This document shows positions 1 to 7,834 of a stretch of 64,000 nt of DNA, one piece after another. Made by a program: the position numbers and the translations under genes. Location: assembly GCA_900541975.1 (NCBI GenBank), contig UQLR01000012.1, positions 18,862 through 82,861 of the forward strand, read 5' to 3'. This stretch comes from an uncultured Oscillospiraceae bacterium. Lineage in GTDB: Bacteria > Bacillota > Clostridia > Oscillospirales > Acutalibacteraceae. Numbering within the stretch: position 1 is the stretch's first letter; each line of letters opens with the position of its first letter. The notes below the pieces were generated by a model. The model searched no databases. It saw only the letters and a program-made list of their open reading frames with translations, and was not told the origin of the DNA.

Positions 1-2460
1 CGTTTTATCAAAATTAACATCTGCATTATCCGCCGCTACGCCCGTGATCTGAATCGTTTTTGCAATATGGCGTTGTATGGTCAAAACATCCTCCAGGTTT
101 ATCTCTTTGTCCAGGTTTGCATCGCCCTGTTTATAATCGGGATCTTCCGTTGGCGGCTCCGTAGGCCTGGTCCCCGGGTCGGACGTCGGTGGCTCTGTCG
201 GTTCCTGCGCTGCGTCATATACCGTCCAATCTCCATTGTAGCAGTAGCCCTGTATGGTATCCTTATAATATTTAGAATCCATATCCGGCACAAACAGCTG
301 CGAACCTTCCTGCAGCAGCAGGTCTTCTGTCTGCTCTTTTTCAATACCGCTGGGTAATCCATTGGTAAAAATGATATAATCTGTATCGCTTGGGAATTTA
401 AAGCTGTAAATTCCGTCACCCAGATCGGTCATCAACTCACCCGGCCATTCACACGGGCTAGAGGGAGAATTCCACCAGAAAACCCTGACCTCTTCCCAAT
501 TGGTTTGATTGTTATCAAAATAAACCATTACGCCTGCAACCGCTTTCATTTGGCTGATTGCATCATCTTTTGCTCTTGTCACTGCGGCGGCAGTATCGGC
601 ATTTTCTATAGCAAGCAAGCCGTCGTCTTTTGCTTTTGTAATACTATCCCAGTCTGCCTGGCTGTAATCTGCGCTGTTATAGGAGTTATAATAGCGCAAA
701 AGCTCTTCTTTGGCCTGGGCTTTCACTTCCTCCAGACTTGAAAAAACACCATTTAGGAAATTATAGCGATTACCGGCCCATGTTTTCAGATATGCAAGCT
801 GCTTTTCGTGCGTGTCACCGGCCTGCCAAACAAGCAACGTGCTGCTCAGATCCCAGCGGATATAATTCAGCACGGAGGCATCATCTGTAAGCTGCTTATA
901 TGTATCAAAGCTTTGCAGCCTTGCCGTAGCTTCTTTTTCGCCGTTCCATACCTGCATGGCGGGAACGACTCTTTCCTTCCAGAGTTCTGTTACAAGCGTG
1001 TTAAAATCGGCATGCTGGCACAACGCCCCCAAGATCGTATAGCGGTCGCTTGTATAAAACATACGGGAATCTGCAACAAACATCGTTGTATAATCCAGCA
1101 TGGAATGCCCGTTTTGCGTAGCGTTCAGATTGCCATATGCAATATCAAAGTCCCAAACGGGAGAAAAATGTATTTTGCCGTCTCCGTCTATGTCAGATTC
1201 CTTATAAGCAAACAGGCTTGAAATCGCCGCGTCCTGGTTCAGGGAAAATTCCTGTATAATATACATCAGCGCGGCAGATTCAGCGTCTATATAATCTGTA
1301 TAATGCTTGCCTTTTGCATTATATCCGGTAGATGAGTATACGGCATCCTCCATATCCTGTACAAAGGATGCAATATATTCAATCTGTTCTTTAGATGCAA
1401 ACTCCGGGCTTTTCAGGTCAAACGCCTGCCCGCCTTCCGTTGTAAAACCGGAAGGTTCTCCTACGATCCATACATATTCCATTAAATAGCCGCCTGTGAT
1501 ATCCTGTGGATTGTTGGGAATATTGTAACCCTGCATTTTGCCATTGGTGTAACGGCTGTAAGCATCGAGATCCTGATCGTTTAAATCTTCCGTTTTGCTT
1601 TGCAGATCCGTTATTTTGACAAGGTTGTCCTCCCCAAGATCCACCTTCTCCGTAAGTTGGTAAGTCCCCAGGTATTCCCCGTTTGCATACAGGTCCACAA
1701 ACCTGGATTCCGGAGAAAACTCTAGGCCAATCTGATCCGCCAGGTCATAGGTCAAGCGGTTTCTGAGCATAGAATGCTCCTGCGCGTTGGCAAGAAGGGT
1801 CCATTTTTTGCTTTTTGCCATTCCCATCAGTTCCGCTTTTTTGCTCAGCTTAATATTATATGGTTTTTTGGCAAGGTTCCATGTCGTATTTCCTCTGCCC
1901 TTAATATGATCCATCTCACCGTCGTAGCTTACGGTACCATCCGTGTCAATTAAAAGCAGGCTGCCGGCCTCTTTGTTTTCCTTATCGGCATGGATATTGT
2001 CCATGGTGCCACTTTCCGTTGTAATAAACATAGATCCAATTTTTGAAGACTGCAACACCTTCAGCCGATAGCTCTCCCCGTCTGCGTCCAGCGTGTAATC
2101 CCCGCCGTCTTCAAAAATATCATAGGCATTCCCGCTTATGATCGGTGTTTGGCCAATTCTGGCGTCTTGGAAAGTATGGTAAACCGTGATACCGCTTAGA
2201 TCTGCCGATGCAGGTAAAAGCATATAGTAAACGCCGTCGCTGTCAGGAAACCACTTGACCGCATCAATTTCCGACGTACCGGACACCGGGCAGGCGTCCA
2301 TCCACAGAGCTTTTTCTGTACTATCGGTTATATAGCCCGGGATTGCGGCTGGCTCTTCATCCGTTATTGTGGCAAACGCAGTAATGCAAGCGCCCAGCAT
2401 CATGACAATTGCCAGCATCAGCGCAATGACCGCTTTGCCTTGTGTTTTGTGTTTTACCAT
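1..2460 (-). CDS. Secreted CotH-kinase protein with starch-binding-like module and dockerin (3' end outside window)
   Basis: The reading frame is open from ATG at 2460 to the window edge (820 codons) and continues beyond it. The product starts with a signal peptide (MVKHKTQGK, then a hydrophobic stretch ending near ITAFA). A CotH kinase domain follows: GRGNTTW near residue 183 and WDFDIAYGN near 430 match the nucleotide- and metal-binding motifs of spore-coat CotH kinases. Residues of about 640-750 (VYFDNNQTNW, later YCYNGDWTVY) resemble a CBM25/26 starch-binding module. A Pro/Thr-rich linker (EPPTSDP, EPPTEDP) leads to a dockerin type I repeat with GDANLDKEINLEDV and a second loop NADVNFDKT at the edge. 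In the family, CotH phosphorylates spore-coat proteins; extracellular versions joined to dockerins are known mainly from ruminococci. The substrate here is unknown. An AGGATT ribosome site precedes the ATG. Confidence 0.85.
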   Translation of the reverse strand, partial: MVKHKTQGKAVIALMLAIVMMLGACITAFATITDEEPAAIPGYITDSTEKALWMDACPVSGTSEIDAVKWFPDSDGVYYMLLPASADLSGITVYHTFQDARIGQTPIISGNAYDIFEDGGDYTLDADGESYRLKVLQSSKIGSMFITTESGTMDNIHADKENKEAGSLLLIDTDGTVSYDGEMDHIKGRGNTTWNLAKKPYNIKLSKKAELMGMAKSKKWTLLANAQEHSMLRNRLTYDLADQIGLEFSPESRFVDLYANGEYLGTYQLTEKVDLGEDNLVKITDLQSKTEDLNDQDLDAYSRYTNGKMQGYNIPNNPQDITGGYLMEYVWIVGEPSGFTTEGGQAFDLKSPEFASKEQIEYIASFVQDMEDAVYSSTGYNAKGKHYTDYIDAESAALMYIIQEFSLNQDAAISSLFAYKESDIDGDGKIHFSPVWDFDIAYGNLNATQNGHSMLDYTTMFVADSRMFYTSDRYTILGALCQHADFNTLVTELWKERVVPAMQVWNGEKEATARLQSFDTYKQLTDDASVLNYIRWDLSSTLLVWQAGDTHEKQLAYLKTWAGNRYNFLNGVFSSLEEVKAQAKEELLRYYNSYNSADYSQADWDSITKAKDDGLLAIENADTAAAVTRAKDDAISQMKAVAGVMVYFDNNQTNWEEVRVFWWNSPSSPCEWPGELMTDLGDGIYSFKFPSDTDYIIFTNGLPSGIEKEQTEDLLLQEGSQLFVPDMDSKYYKDTIQGYCYNGDWTVYDAAQEPTEPPTSDPGTRPTEPPTEDPDYKQGDANLDKEINLEDVLTIQRHIAKTIQITGVAADNADVNFDKT

Positions 2461-2826
2461 GTTTTTACCAATCCTTTCTGCTATATCGACAAATTTTTGT
2501 CTGTTATTAGAAACATCATACCATCTTACAACAAAAAAATCTATTGGAACTATCTTACAAATACAAATTTGAATATCAGTAAATTATGACCTCTCAACAG
2601 AGGTTACAGTGTTTTAATAAAATCCTCCAAAAGCCTTGAAAATAAAGGATTTATCGCAATGTGTTCGCCTTATCTCTTTATACGGTTACACACAAGTTTA
2701 CTCTTTCCCTCCTTGCTCATAAGGGCAAATACAAGGGCAAGAAAATCTCATAACAAAATATAACAGAGTGTGGCAATCGGAGAACTGTGATGTATGTGCG
2801 AATATATTATAACGGAGGATTTTTCA
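2461..2826. other. Intergenic region holding left end of mobile element
   Basis: No gene is visible between the CotH gene and tnpV. The first part is the AT-rich 5' flank of the CotH gene. From about 2715 it contains the 26-base motif that recurs near the other end of the element, so the junction between old chromosome and inserted DNA probably lies here. A GGAGG site at 2814-2818 belongs to the next gene. Confidence 0.6.
2715..2740 (+). repeat. Left copy of 26-bp terminal direct repeat (att-like)
   Basis: It matches 9925-9950 at 24 of 26 positions; the differences are A/G at the fifth base and T/A at base 16. Each copy contains two AAGGGCAA blocks 12 bases apart, a layout that suits paired integrase binding. 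It marks the probable left end of the element. Confidence 0.6.
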
Positions 2827-3204
2827 ATGGACAAGTACATTTACGATGATAAAAATGGTCTGTGGTATGAACTGCAAGGAGATTATTATATCCCATGTCT
2901 TATCTTAACAGCCGAAAAAGAACCGCCTATTGGTTTGTGGGGACAGCGGCACTTGCGGTATCTGAAAGAATACCACAGAAATACATATACAACGCTACTT
3001 ACAAGCGGCAGGCTGAACACTTACCTTGCCGATATAGATAAACAAGCGCAGGAGCGCATGGAAAGGCTCACAGAGCAGATGAAACGGGTGCAGGGTATTA
3101 CGGAGCAGTTAAAGGCGGAAAACGCTTTGAAATGGACACAGAGAATGAATAACATACGGGCGTGTGCAAAGGAGATTGTGGAAAAAGAAATCATCTTTGC
3201 ATAA
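2827..3204 (+). CDS. TnpV-like transposon-encoded protein
   Basis: The 125-residue product resembles the TnpV proteins of clostridial mobilizable transposons of the Tn4451 type, which are small, of unknown function, and found with integrases and mobilization genes. The family-like stretch reads ELQGDYYIPCLIL, then PIGLWGQRHLRYLKEY and TYLADIDKQAQERM. The C-terminal half is charged and probably helical. I chose ATG 2827 (MDKYIYDD) because GGAGG lies 8 bases upstream; a longer version from 2794 has no ribosome site. It stands apart from the ars operon that follows. Confidence 0.75.
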   Translation: MDKYIYDDKNGLWYELQGDYYIPCLILTAEKEPPIGLWGQRHLRYLKEYHRNTYTTLLTSGRLNTYLADIDKQAQERMERLTEQMKRVQGITEQLKAENALKWTQRMNNIRACAKEIVEKEIIFA

Positions 3205-3274
3205 GAAGACAGCGGTAGGATTTAGTTTTCCTACCGCTGTTTCACTTAAATTTCACTTAAATCAAAAAAATATA

Positions 3275-3313
3275 TTGACATTTTTCTATGTGTTGCATAT
3301 AATAACACATAGA
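3275..3313 (+). promoter_or_regulatory. ars promoter with overlapping ArsR-type operator
   Basis: A perfect TTGACA (3275-3280) and TATAAT (3298-3303) are separated by 17 bases. A perfect 10-bp inverted repeat, TCTATGTGTT (3285-3294) and AACACATAGA (3304-3313), brackets the -10 box. This is the expected layout for repression by ArsR and derepression by arsenite or antimonite. It lies 29 bases upstream of the ArsR start. Confidence 0.85.
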
Positions 3314-3342
3314 CATTTATCTATAGGAGATGATTGAGAGAG

Positions 3343-3651
3343 ATGGATGAAAAAAGAATTGCGGAAATTTTCAAAGCGTTTTGTGATGAAAACCGCATTA
3401 GGATTATAAAACTGCTGCGTTCAGGTGAAAAATGCGCCTGTAAGCTGCTGGAAGAAATCAATGTCACGCAGCCTACACTTTCCCACCATATGAAAATTCT
3501 TTGTGACGCTGAAATAGTTGTCGGGCGCAAAGAGGGAAAATGGACACACTATTCTATTTCAGAAAAAGGTGCGGAGCAGGCAAAAGAATGTTTGCGGCAG
3601 TTGACAACACTTGATGTTGAAAGCGAAAACAAGTCGCGCTGTGAAAAGTGA
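3343..3651 (+). CDS. arsR: ArsR-family metalloid-responsive repressor
   Basis: The 102-residue protein is a winged-helix ArsR/SmtB repressor. Its recognition helix region reads TQPTLSHHMKIL, and Cys31-Ala-Cys33 (EKCACKLL) sits in the helix position that binds As(III)/Sb(III) in ArsR. In the family, metalloid binding releases the protein from its operator; the matching operator overlaps the promoter immediately upstream. It is the first gene of arsR-permease-thioredoxin-arsC. The start is ambiguous: ATG 3343 is chosen, but an in-frame TTG at 3334 lies nearer the AGGAG at 3325. Identification is firm from motif and context; metal specificity is inferred. Confidence 0.92.
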   Translation: MDEKRIAEIFKAFCDENRIRIIKLLRSGEKCACKLLEEINVTQPTLSHHMKILCDAEIVVGRKEGKWTHYSISEKGAEQAKECLRQLTTLDVESENKSRCEK

Positions 3652-3739
3652 GGAAGTTTATTGATTGCTTTTCCGCACGGCTTATATTCGGGACAATAAA
3701 TCGACATATTTCAATATAACTATATGAAAGGGGCTTTTT

Positions 3740-4753
3740 ATGGAGACACTAAAAACAATTTGGGACTTTTTTCAAAATGAAGTCCTCGGTATGAACTGGC
3801 TGAATCGCCTCATTGAAACATTTTTGAACGCTTGCGGTTTAGATACCACGGGCAAAATAGGAGGAAGTATTCAGTTTTTCATCTATGATACTGTAAAAAT
3901 TATGGTACTGCTCGGCGTTTTAATTTTGATTATCTCGTATATTCAAAGTTATTTCCCGCCCGAAAGAGCCAAAAAGATACTCGGCAGATTTCACGGAATA
4001 TGGGCGAATATCATCGCCGCTCTGCTCGGTACGGTAACACCGTTTTGCTCGTGTTCTTCCATTCCGTTGTTTATCGGGTTTACAAGCGCAGGTTTGCCGC
4101 TTGGCGTTACATTCTCCTTTTTGATTTCTTCGCCGATGGTTGACCTCGGAAGCCTTGTCTTACTGATGAGTATTTTCGGCTGGAAAGTTGCTGTTTTATA
4201 TGTAATATTCGGTTTGGTAATCGCTGTGGCTGGCGGAACGCTAATTGAAAAGTTGCACCTCGATAATCAAGTGGAAGAATATATCCGAAACGGTCACTCA
4301 ATTGATGTTCCGCAGGAGGAGCTGCATTTCAAAGACCGTATGAAATTTGCGTGGGAACAGGTTGTTGAAACCGCTAAAAAGGTTGCTCCTTATGTTCTGA
4401 TTGGCGTGGGCATTGGTGCTTTCATTCACAACTGGATTCCTGAAGAATTTATTGTCAAAGCACTTGGCGAAAATAATCCGTTTGGCGTAATTCTTGCTAC
4501 GATAGTAGGTATTCCGATGTATGCGGATATTTTCGGTACAATCCCGATTGCAGAAGCCCTGCTTGCAAAAGGTGCTTTGCTCGGCGTTGTGCTTTCCTTT
4601 ATGATGGGCGTTACAACGCTCTCGCTCCCTTCAATAATTATGCTTCGCAAAGCAGTTAAGCCGAAACTGCTCGGTATTTTCATTGGAATATGTGCTGCTG
4701 GTATTATTATTGTAGGCTATCTTTTCAACGCAATACAATATTTAATTGTTTAA
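3740..4753 (+). CDS. Arsenic-operon permease (ArsP/SO_0444-type, COG0701)
   Basis: This 337-residue membrane protein belongs to the COG0701 permease family, whose ArsP members export trivalent organoarsenicals and whose relatives are linked to metal export. About eight hydrophobic segments are visible. The conserved TPFCSCSSIPLF (Cys103, Cys105) and GFTSAGLPLG occur in the third membrane region, and a second GIPMYADIFGTIP block lies in the C-terminal half, giving the two-fold repeat typical of the family. It follows arsR by 88 bases and precedes the thioredoxin by 18. It is not an ArsB or Acr3 pump, so arsenite itself may not be the only substrate. The ribosome site is AAAGGGG. Confidence 0.85.
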   Translation: METLKTIWDFFQNEVLGMNWLNRLIETFLNACGLDTTGKIGGSIQFFIYDTVKIMVLLGVLILIISYIQSYFPPERAKKILGRFHGIWANIIAALLGTVTPFCSCSSIPLFIGFTSAGLPLGVTFSFLISSPMVDLGSLVLLMSIFGWKVAVLYVIFGLVIAVAGGTLIEKLHLDNQVEEYIRNGHSIDVPQEELHFKDRMKFAWEQVVETAKKVAPYVLIGVGIGAFIHNWIPEEFIVKALGENNPFGVILATIVGIPMYADIFGTIPIAEALLAKGALLGVVLSFMMGVTTLSLPSIIMLRKAVKPKLLGIFIGICAAGIIIVGYLFNAIQYLIV

Positions 4754-4771
4754 TTTTAGGAGGTTATTATT

Positions 4772-5149
4772 ATGGCATTATTTAATTTTGGAAAGAAAAA
4801 GGAAGAAGAAAAGAAAACACCTGCTTGCGCTTGTAGCTGTGGTGGTGCTGCCAGCGAAGCAGAAAGCATTACAAACGATTGCTGTCCTGATTTGAAAGAG
4901 GGAGAAATCTGCTGTATCAAAGTGTTAGCAGGTTGCAAATCCTGCCACGAACAATTTGAATACGCAAAACAGGCGGTAAAGGATATGGGACTTTCCGTAG
5001 AGGTCGAATACATTACCGACATGCAGAAAGTAATGGAATACGGGGTTATGAGTATGCCTGCCCTTGTTGTCAATGAAAAGGTTGTTGCTATGGGTAAGGT
5101 TTTGAAAGCTGCTGATGTGGTTGCTCTGCTGCACAAGCTGGGGTTTTAA
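4772..5149 (+). CDS. Cys-rich thioredoxin-fold protein of the ars operon
   Basis: The 125-residue product has a C-terminal small thioredoxin/glutaredoxin-like domain, with CKSC at residues 55-58 and the cis-Pro loop SMPALVVNEK. The N-terminal extension is unusual: it carries Cys19, 21, 23, 37, 38, 47 and 48, so nine cysteines fall in the first 58 residues. Short redox proteins of this fold accompany ArsP-type permeases in other clostridial ars operons. A role as electron donor to ArsC or as a metalloid carrier to the permease is inferred from the cysteines and from its position between the permease and arsC. The ribosome site is TAGGAGG. Confidence 0.8.
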   Translation: MALFNFGKKKEEEKKTPACACSCGGAASEAESITNDCCPDLKEGEICCIKVLAGCKSCHEQFEYAKQAVKDMGLSVEVEYITDMQKVMEYGVMSMPALVVNEKVVAMGKVLKAADVVALLHKLGF

Positions 5150-5151
5150 CG

Positions 5152-5544
5152 ATGGATAAGAAAAAGGTAGCCTTTATTTGTGTGCATAACTCCTGCCGCA
5201 GTCAGATTGCAGAAGCACTTGGAAAACATTTGGCGGGAGATAAGTTTGATTTCTATTCTGCCGGAACAGAAACAAAATCACAAATCAATCAGGACGCTGT
5301 GCGGCTTATGAAACAGCTTTATGGGATAGATATGGAGCAAAGCCAGTATAGCAAGACGATTGATAAAATCCCTACGCCCGATATTGCGATTTCAATGGGG
5401 TGTGATGTCGGTTGTCCCTATATCGGTAGAGCGTTTGATGATAATTGGGGACTTCCCGATCCGACGGGCAAAAGTGATGAATGTTTTATACAGGTCATTG
5501 AGAGAATATCTCAAAAAATAAAAGACTTGAAATTAGAAAAGTAA
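5152..5544 (+). CDS. arsC: Arsenate reductase, low-molecular-weight phosphatase family
   Basis: The 130-residue protein is a thioredoxin-coupled ArsC. The phosphatase P-loop CVHNSCRSQ (Cys10 to Arg16) is at the N terminus. The redox pair SMGCDVGC (Cys84, Cys88) occupies the place of Cys82/Cys89 in the staphylococcal enzyme, and DPTGKSD provides the acid loop. It reduces arsenate to arsenite in the cytoplasm, passing electrons from Cys10 through the Cys pair to thioredoxin. It starts two bases after the stop of the thioredoxin-fold gene, so the two are almost certainly cotranslated, and that protein is a plausible electron donor. Confidence 0.93.
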   Translation: MDKKKVAFICVHNSCRSQIAEALGKHLAGDKFDFYSAGTETKSQINQDAVRLMKQLYGIDMEQSQYSKTIDKIPTPDIAISMGCDVGCPYIGRAFDDNWGLPDPTGKSDECFIQVIERISQKIKDLKLEK

Positions 5545-5545
5545 C

Positions 5546-5713
5546 ATGAAAGCCACAGAATGGATATATTGCCCTATCTGCGGCAATAAAACTCGTACAA
5601 TGATACGGGAAGATACAGAATTAAGAAACTTCCCTCTCTACTGTCCGAAGTGCAAAAAGGAAACAATCATCAATGCTCAGGATATGAAAGTCACGCTTGC
5701 AGAACACAAATAA
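5546..5713 (+). CDS. Small Cys-rich KTR-type mobile-element protein
   Basis: This 55-residue reading frame begins one base after the arsC stop. It has two CxxC pairs, CPICGNKTRTMI and CPKCKKE, forming a zinc-ribbon-like fold, and a KTR motif. It matches the pattern of the Cys-rich KTR family, short proteins found in clostridial conjugative and mobilizable transposons. Function is unknown. It is the last gene before the terminator, so it is probably transcribed with the ars operon. Confidence 0.75.
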   Translation: MKATEWIYCPICGNKTRTMIREDTELRNFPLYCPKCKKETIINAQDMKVTLAEHK

Positions 5714-5726
5714 GATTTTTATGTAT

Positions 5727-5762
5727 GCCGCCGCATGGGTGATACCATAGCGGCGGTTTTTC
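5727..5762 (+). terminator. Intrinsic terminator of the ars operon
   Basis: GCCGCCGC (5727-5734) pairs with GCGGCGG (5750-5756), with an inner ATGG/CCAT pairing, and is followed by five T residues. It sits between the convergent Cys-rich KTR gene and the relaxase, so it may serve both strands. Confidence 0.85.
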
Positions 5763-5766
5763 GTGC

Positions 5767-7203
5767 CTATCGGCTGTCTCTGTCAAAGGATTTCTTTCTC
5801 TGTCTCGGCTGGTTTCTCTGCTTACCCTCCGCCTGAAGCTGACGCAGGCGTTTCAGCACGCTCTCTCGTTCAGGCGGCTTTGCCTGCTCTTTTTTGGCGG
5901 GTTTCTGTTTTTCCCTGACCTGTTGCTCCCATGCGGCAAGGTCACGATTGAACTGCTCCACAACAGCCTCCGCCTTACGGTAGGTTGCCATGTACGCCTG
6001 CACATCGGGATAACCGTCCTCTTTCAGAACATCGGGCAGTTTATCCAGCTTTTCAGCGATTTCCTTTTCTGTCCGCTGTATCTGCTCTGTGAGCGCCTTG
6101 CGCTCCTTACCCTTGAAAATCCCTTTTGTATCGGCAAGCTGTTGTTTCAGCTTCGGAAGTACCGTATCCTGCAAATGCCGGATTTCTTTCGCCTTATCCT
6201 GCGCCTTTATCATCAGCTTTTGCATGGTACGGAACTCTGCCATATCTATTTCAAGGACAGGCTTCGGCGGCATATCGTGTTCACGGATTAAGTTTTGCAG
6301 GAAGTCCTTAGCCTTGTTTACGATACTGCGGAACAGACCCGGCAGCCAGCCCTTGCTTTTGATAGACTGGCTCGCCTTTTCGTGTATCTCTGTCTGCTTG
6401 ACTTCTAAAATCTTTGCTTCGGAGATACCTGATAATAACGCCATATCCGCTGTCCTGTTCCATTCCTGCCTTGCGGCATTATCGGCTTTGATTTCGTCCT
6501 CTTTGGGATTATTTTTGCCGATTTTCTTGGTCGGAAGATAGACGCTGTTTTTATCAAATACCTTTAAGTGCTGCTCAGGATCGGAGATATGGCAGTTAAT
6601 AAGTTCTGTATACACTTCCTTTATCTCTCGGAGAAAAGGCTCTCCCTTAAAGCGTGTATCTTTGGTAGTAAACAGATGGCTTTCGTATACCTCGCCTTTT
6701 TTGATGACGGTACAGCCTTTCCGTATCTGCCCGTCCTCCCCCGTGATTTCCTTTTTGGTGCGGACACGCTTTCCAGTCTCGTCAAAGAACACGCTGCGGG
6801 AAGCAACCTTTACATCAGGTTCGGGGAGCAACCTCCTCTCGCTGAAAATCAGATGGATATGATAATTTGTCTTGCGCTTGTTGTGGTGGAGGGCGGACAC
6901 GCACTCCACACCGTACCGCCTGCGGAACTCCTCTGTAAAGTCCGTGAGTACCTGCTGCGGCTCGTATTGCGTATAGATTTCGGGCAAGGCGATAATCAGT
7001 TCCCTTGCTTCGATACATTTGCCCTCTGTGCCGCTGCGCTGAAACTCCTGCTGGCTTTCCCTTGCAAGGTTGCTCCAAAAGGTGCTGTCGGCGGTGCGGT
7101 AGGTGGCATAGAGATTTTCCTGCCTTGCATGGCTTGTAATATACGATATTCGCCCTTTGACATTGGGCAGTTTTGACATCTGGATAAAACTGTGTCTCGG
7201 CAT
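5767..7203 (-). CDS. MobA/MobL-family relaxase
   Basis: The 478-residue protein begins a transfer by nicking DNA at oriT. Its N-terminal third is the relaxase domain: the HHNKRKTNYHIHLIFSER block (His106/107, His115, His117) is the metal-binding histidine triad, and Tyr21 or a nearby tyrosine would be the nucleophile. The C-terminal half is long, charged and coiled-coil-like (repeated Lys/Glu/Gln helices, residues about 280-460), as in MobL proteins of Gram-positive mobilizable elements. Convergent with the ars operon. The region upstream of its start carries several strong hairpins and is a candidate oriT. Confidence 0.88.
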   Translation of the reverse strand: MPRHSFIQMSKLPNVKGRISYITSHARQENLYATYRTADSTFWSNLARESQQEFQRSGTEGKCIEARELIIALPEIYTQYEPQQVLTDFTEEFRRRYGVECVSALHHNKRKTNYHIHLIFSERRLLPEPDVKVASRSVFFDETGKRVRTKKEITGEDGQIRKGCTVIKKGEVYESHLFTTKDTRFKGEPFLREIKEVYTELINCHISDPEQHLKVFDKNSVYLPTKKIGKNNPKEDEIKADNAARQEWNRTADMALLSGISEAKILEVKQTEIHEKASQSIKSKGWLPGLFRSIVNKAKDFLQNLIREHDMPPKPVLEIDMAEFRTMQKLMIKAQDKAKEIRHLQDTVLPKLKQQLADTKGIFKGKERKALTEQIQRTEKEIAEKLDKLPDVLKEDGYPDVQAYMATYRKAEAVVEQFNRDLAAWEQQVREKQKPAKKEQAKPPERESVLKRLRQLQAEGKQRNQPRQRKKSFDRDSR

Positions 7204-7263
7204 ACATCATCTCCGTTTTCTGTTGTCAAGGTGCGTCCTTTTTTTGCAACCGTTTACGGTTGT

Positions 7264-7388
7264 GGCTGTCGCTGCGGCAGCGGTGACAGCCCCGTATCAT
7301 ACGCCGCAGGCGGTTGATACGGAAGCCCCCTGCAAGGGCGAAATACCCGGAGTACAAATCGAAGATTTGTGCGAGGGGTGTATTTCGC
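7264..7388. other. Hairpin-rich candidate oriT upstream of relaxase
   Basis: Four inverted repeats are packed between the relaxase and excisionase genes: GGCTGTC/GACAGCC (7264-7270 and 7285-7291, with inner GCTGC/GCAGC), GTATCA/TGATAC (7294-7299 and 7315-7320), GCGAAATAC/GTATTTCGC (7338-7346 and 7380-7388), and, nested in the last, ACAAATC/GATTTGT with a GAA loop (7354-7370). No open reading frame explains this conservation-like structure. Position directly upstream of the relaxase fits an origin of transfer; the nick site was not identified. Confidence 0.55.
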
Positions 7389-7437
7389 TCTCAAACGCCG
7401 AGGGCTTAGGGTTACTTTCCGAAAAGAGAATGGATGG

Positions 7438-7653
7438 TCATTCCACTCTGCGGACATCATCGGGCTTCAGAAGATTTCTTCCCTGATTGACCGTCAGAAA
7501 CCGTTCCAGCGTGTCCCTGCGGATAATGGTCTTGCGCCCCACTTTGAGGACGGGCAGCTTTCCCCATTCCACCAGCTTCCGCATGGTGTTCCTGCCGATA
7601 CCCGTACATTCTGCGGCTTCCTCTATGGTAAGTCCCATTTTGACTGCGCTCAT
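7438..7653 (-). CDS. Excisionase-type helix-turn-helix protein
   Basis: The 71-residue protein has a MerR-like excisionase fold: LTIEEAAECTGIGRNTMRKL is the helix-turn-helix and GKLPVLKVGRKTIIRRDTLE the wing. Such proteins bend DNA at element ends and steer the integrase towards excision. The ribosome site AGGAGG is 7 bases from the start. Its promoter (TTGACA at 7725-7730 and TATAAT at 7702-7707 on the minus strand, 17-base spacing) faces that of the XRE regulator and is flanked by shared operators, which suggests that excision is repressed in the resident state. Confidence 0.85.
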   Translation of the reverse strand: MSAVKMGLTIEEAAECTGIGRNTMRKLVEWGKLPVLKVGRKTIIRRDTLERFLTVNQGRNLLKPDDVRRVE

Positions 7654-7677
7654 TCTATCAACCTCCTTTTAGAATAC

Positions 7678-7810
7678 TCATTTTGCAACTACTGTTTTAT
7701 CATTATACTTATTCTGCCATCTCTTGTCAACCTATTTTGCAACCATTCATAGTTTATTTACAACTTTCATTGAGATAAAGGTTGCAAAATAAGTATCGGC
7801 GTGTTATACT
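7678..7810. promoter_or_regulatory. Divergent promoters with three repeated operators
   Basis: The excisionase promoter on the minus strand is TTGACA/TATAAT (7730-7702). The XRE promoter on the plus strand is TTGCAA (7782-7787) with TATACT (7805-7810). Both spacings are 17. Copies of a 12-base box TATTTTGCAACC lie at 7733-7744 and, inverted, at 7780-7791; a third, CATTTTGCAAC, covers 7679-7689. One box overlaps the XRE -35 and one abuts the excisionase -35, the pattern of a phage-like lysogeny switch. Confidence 0.75.
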
Positions 7811-7834
7811 GATACCAGTCAGGAGGTGAACACC

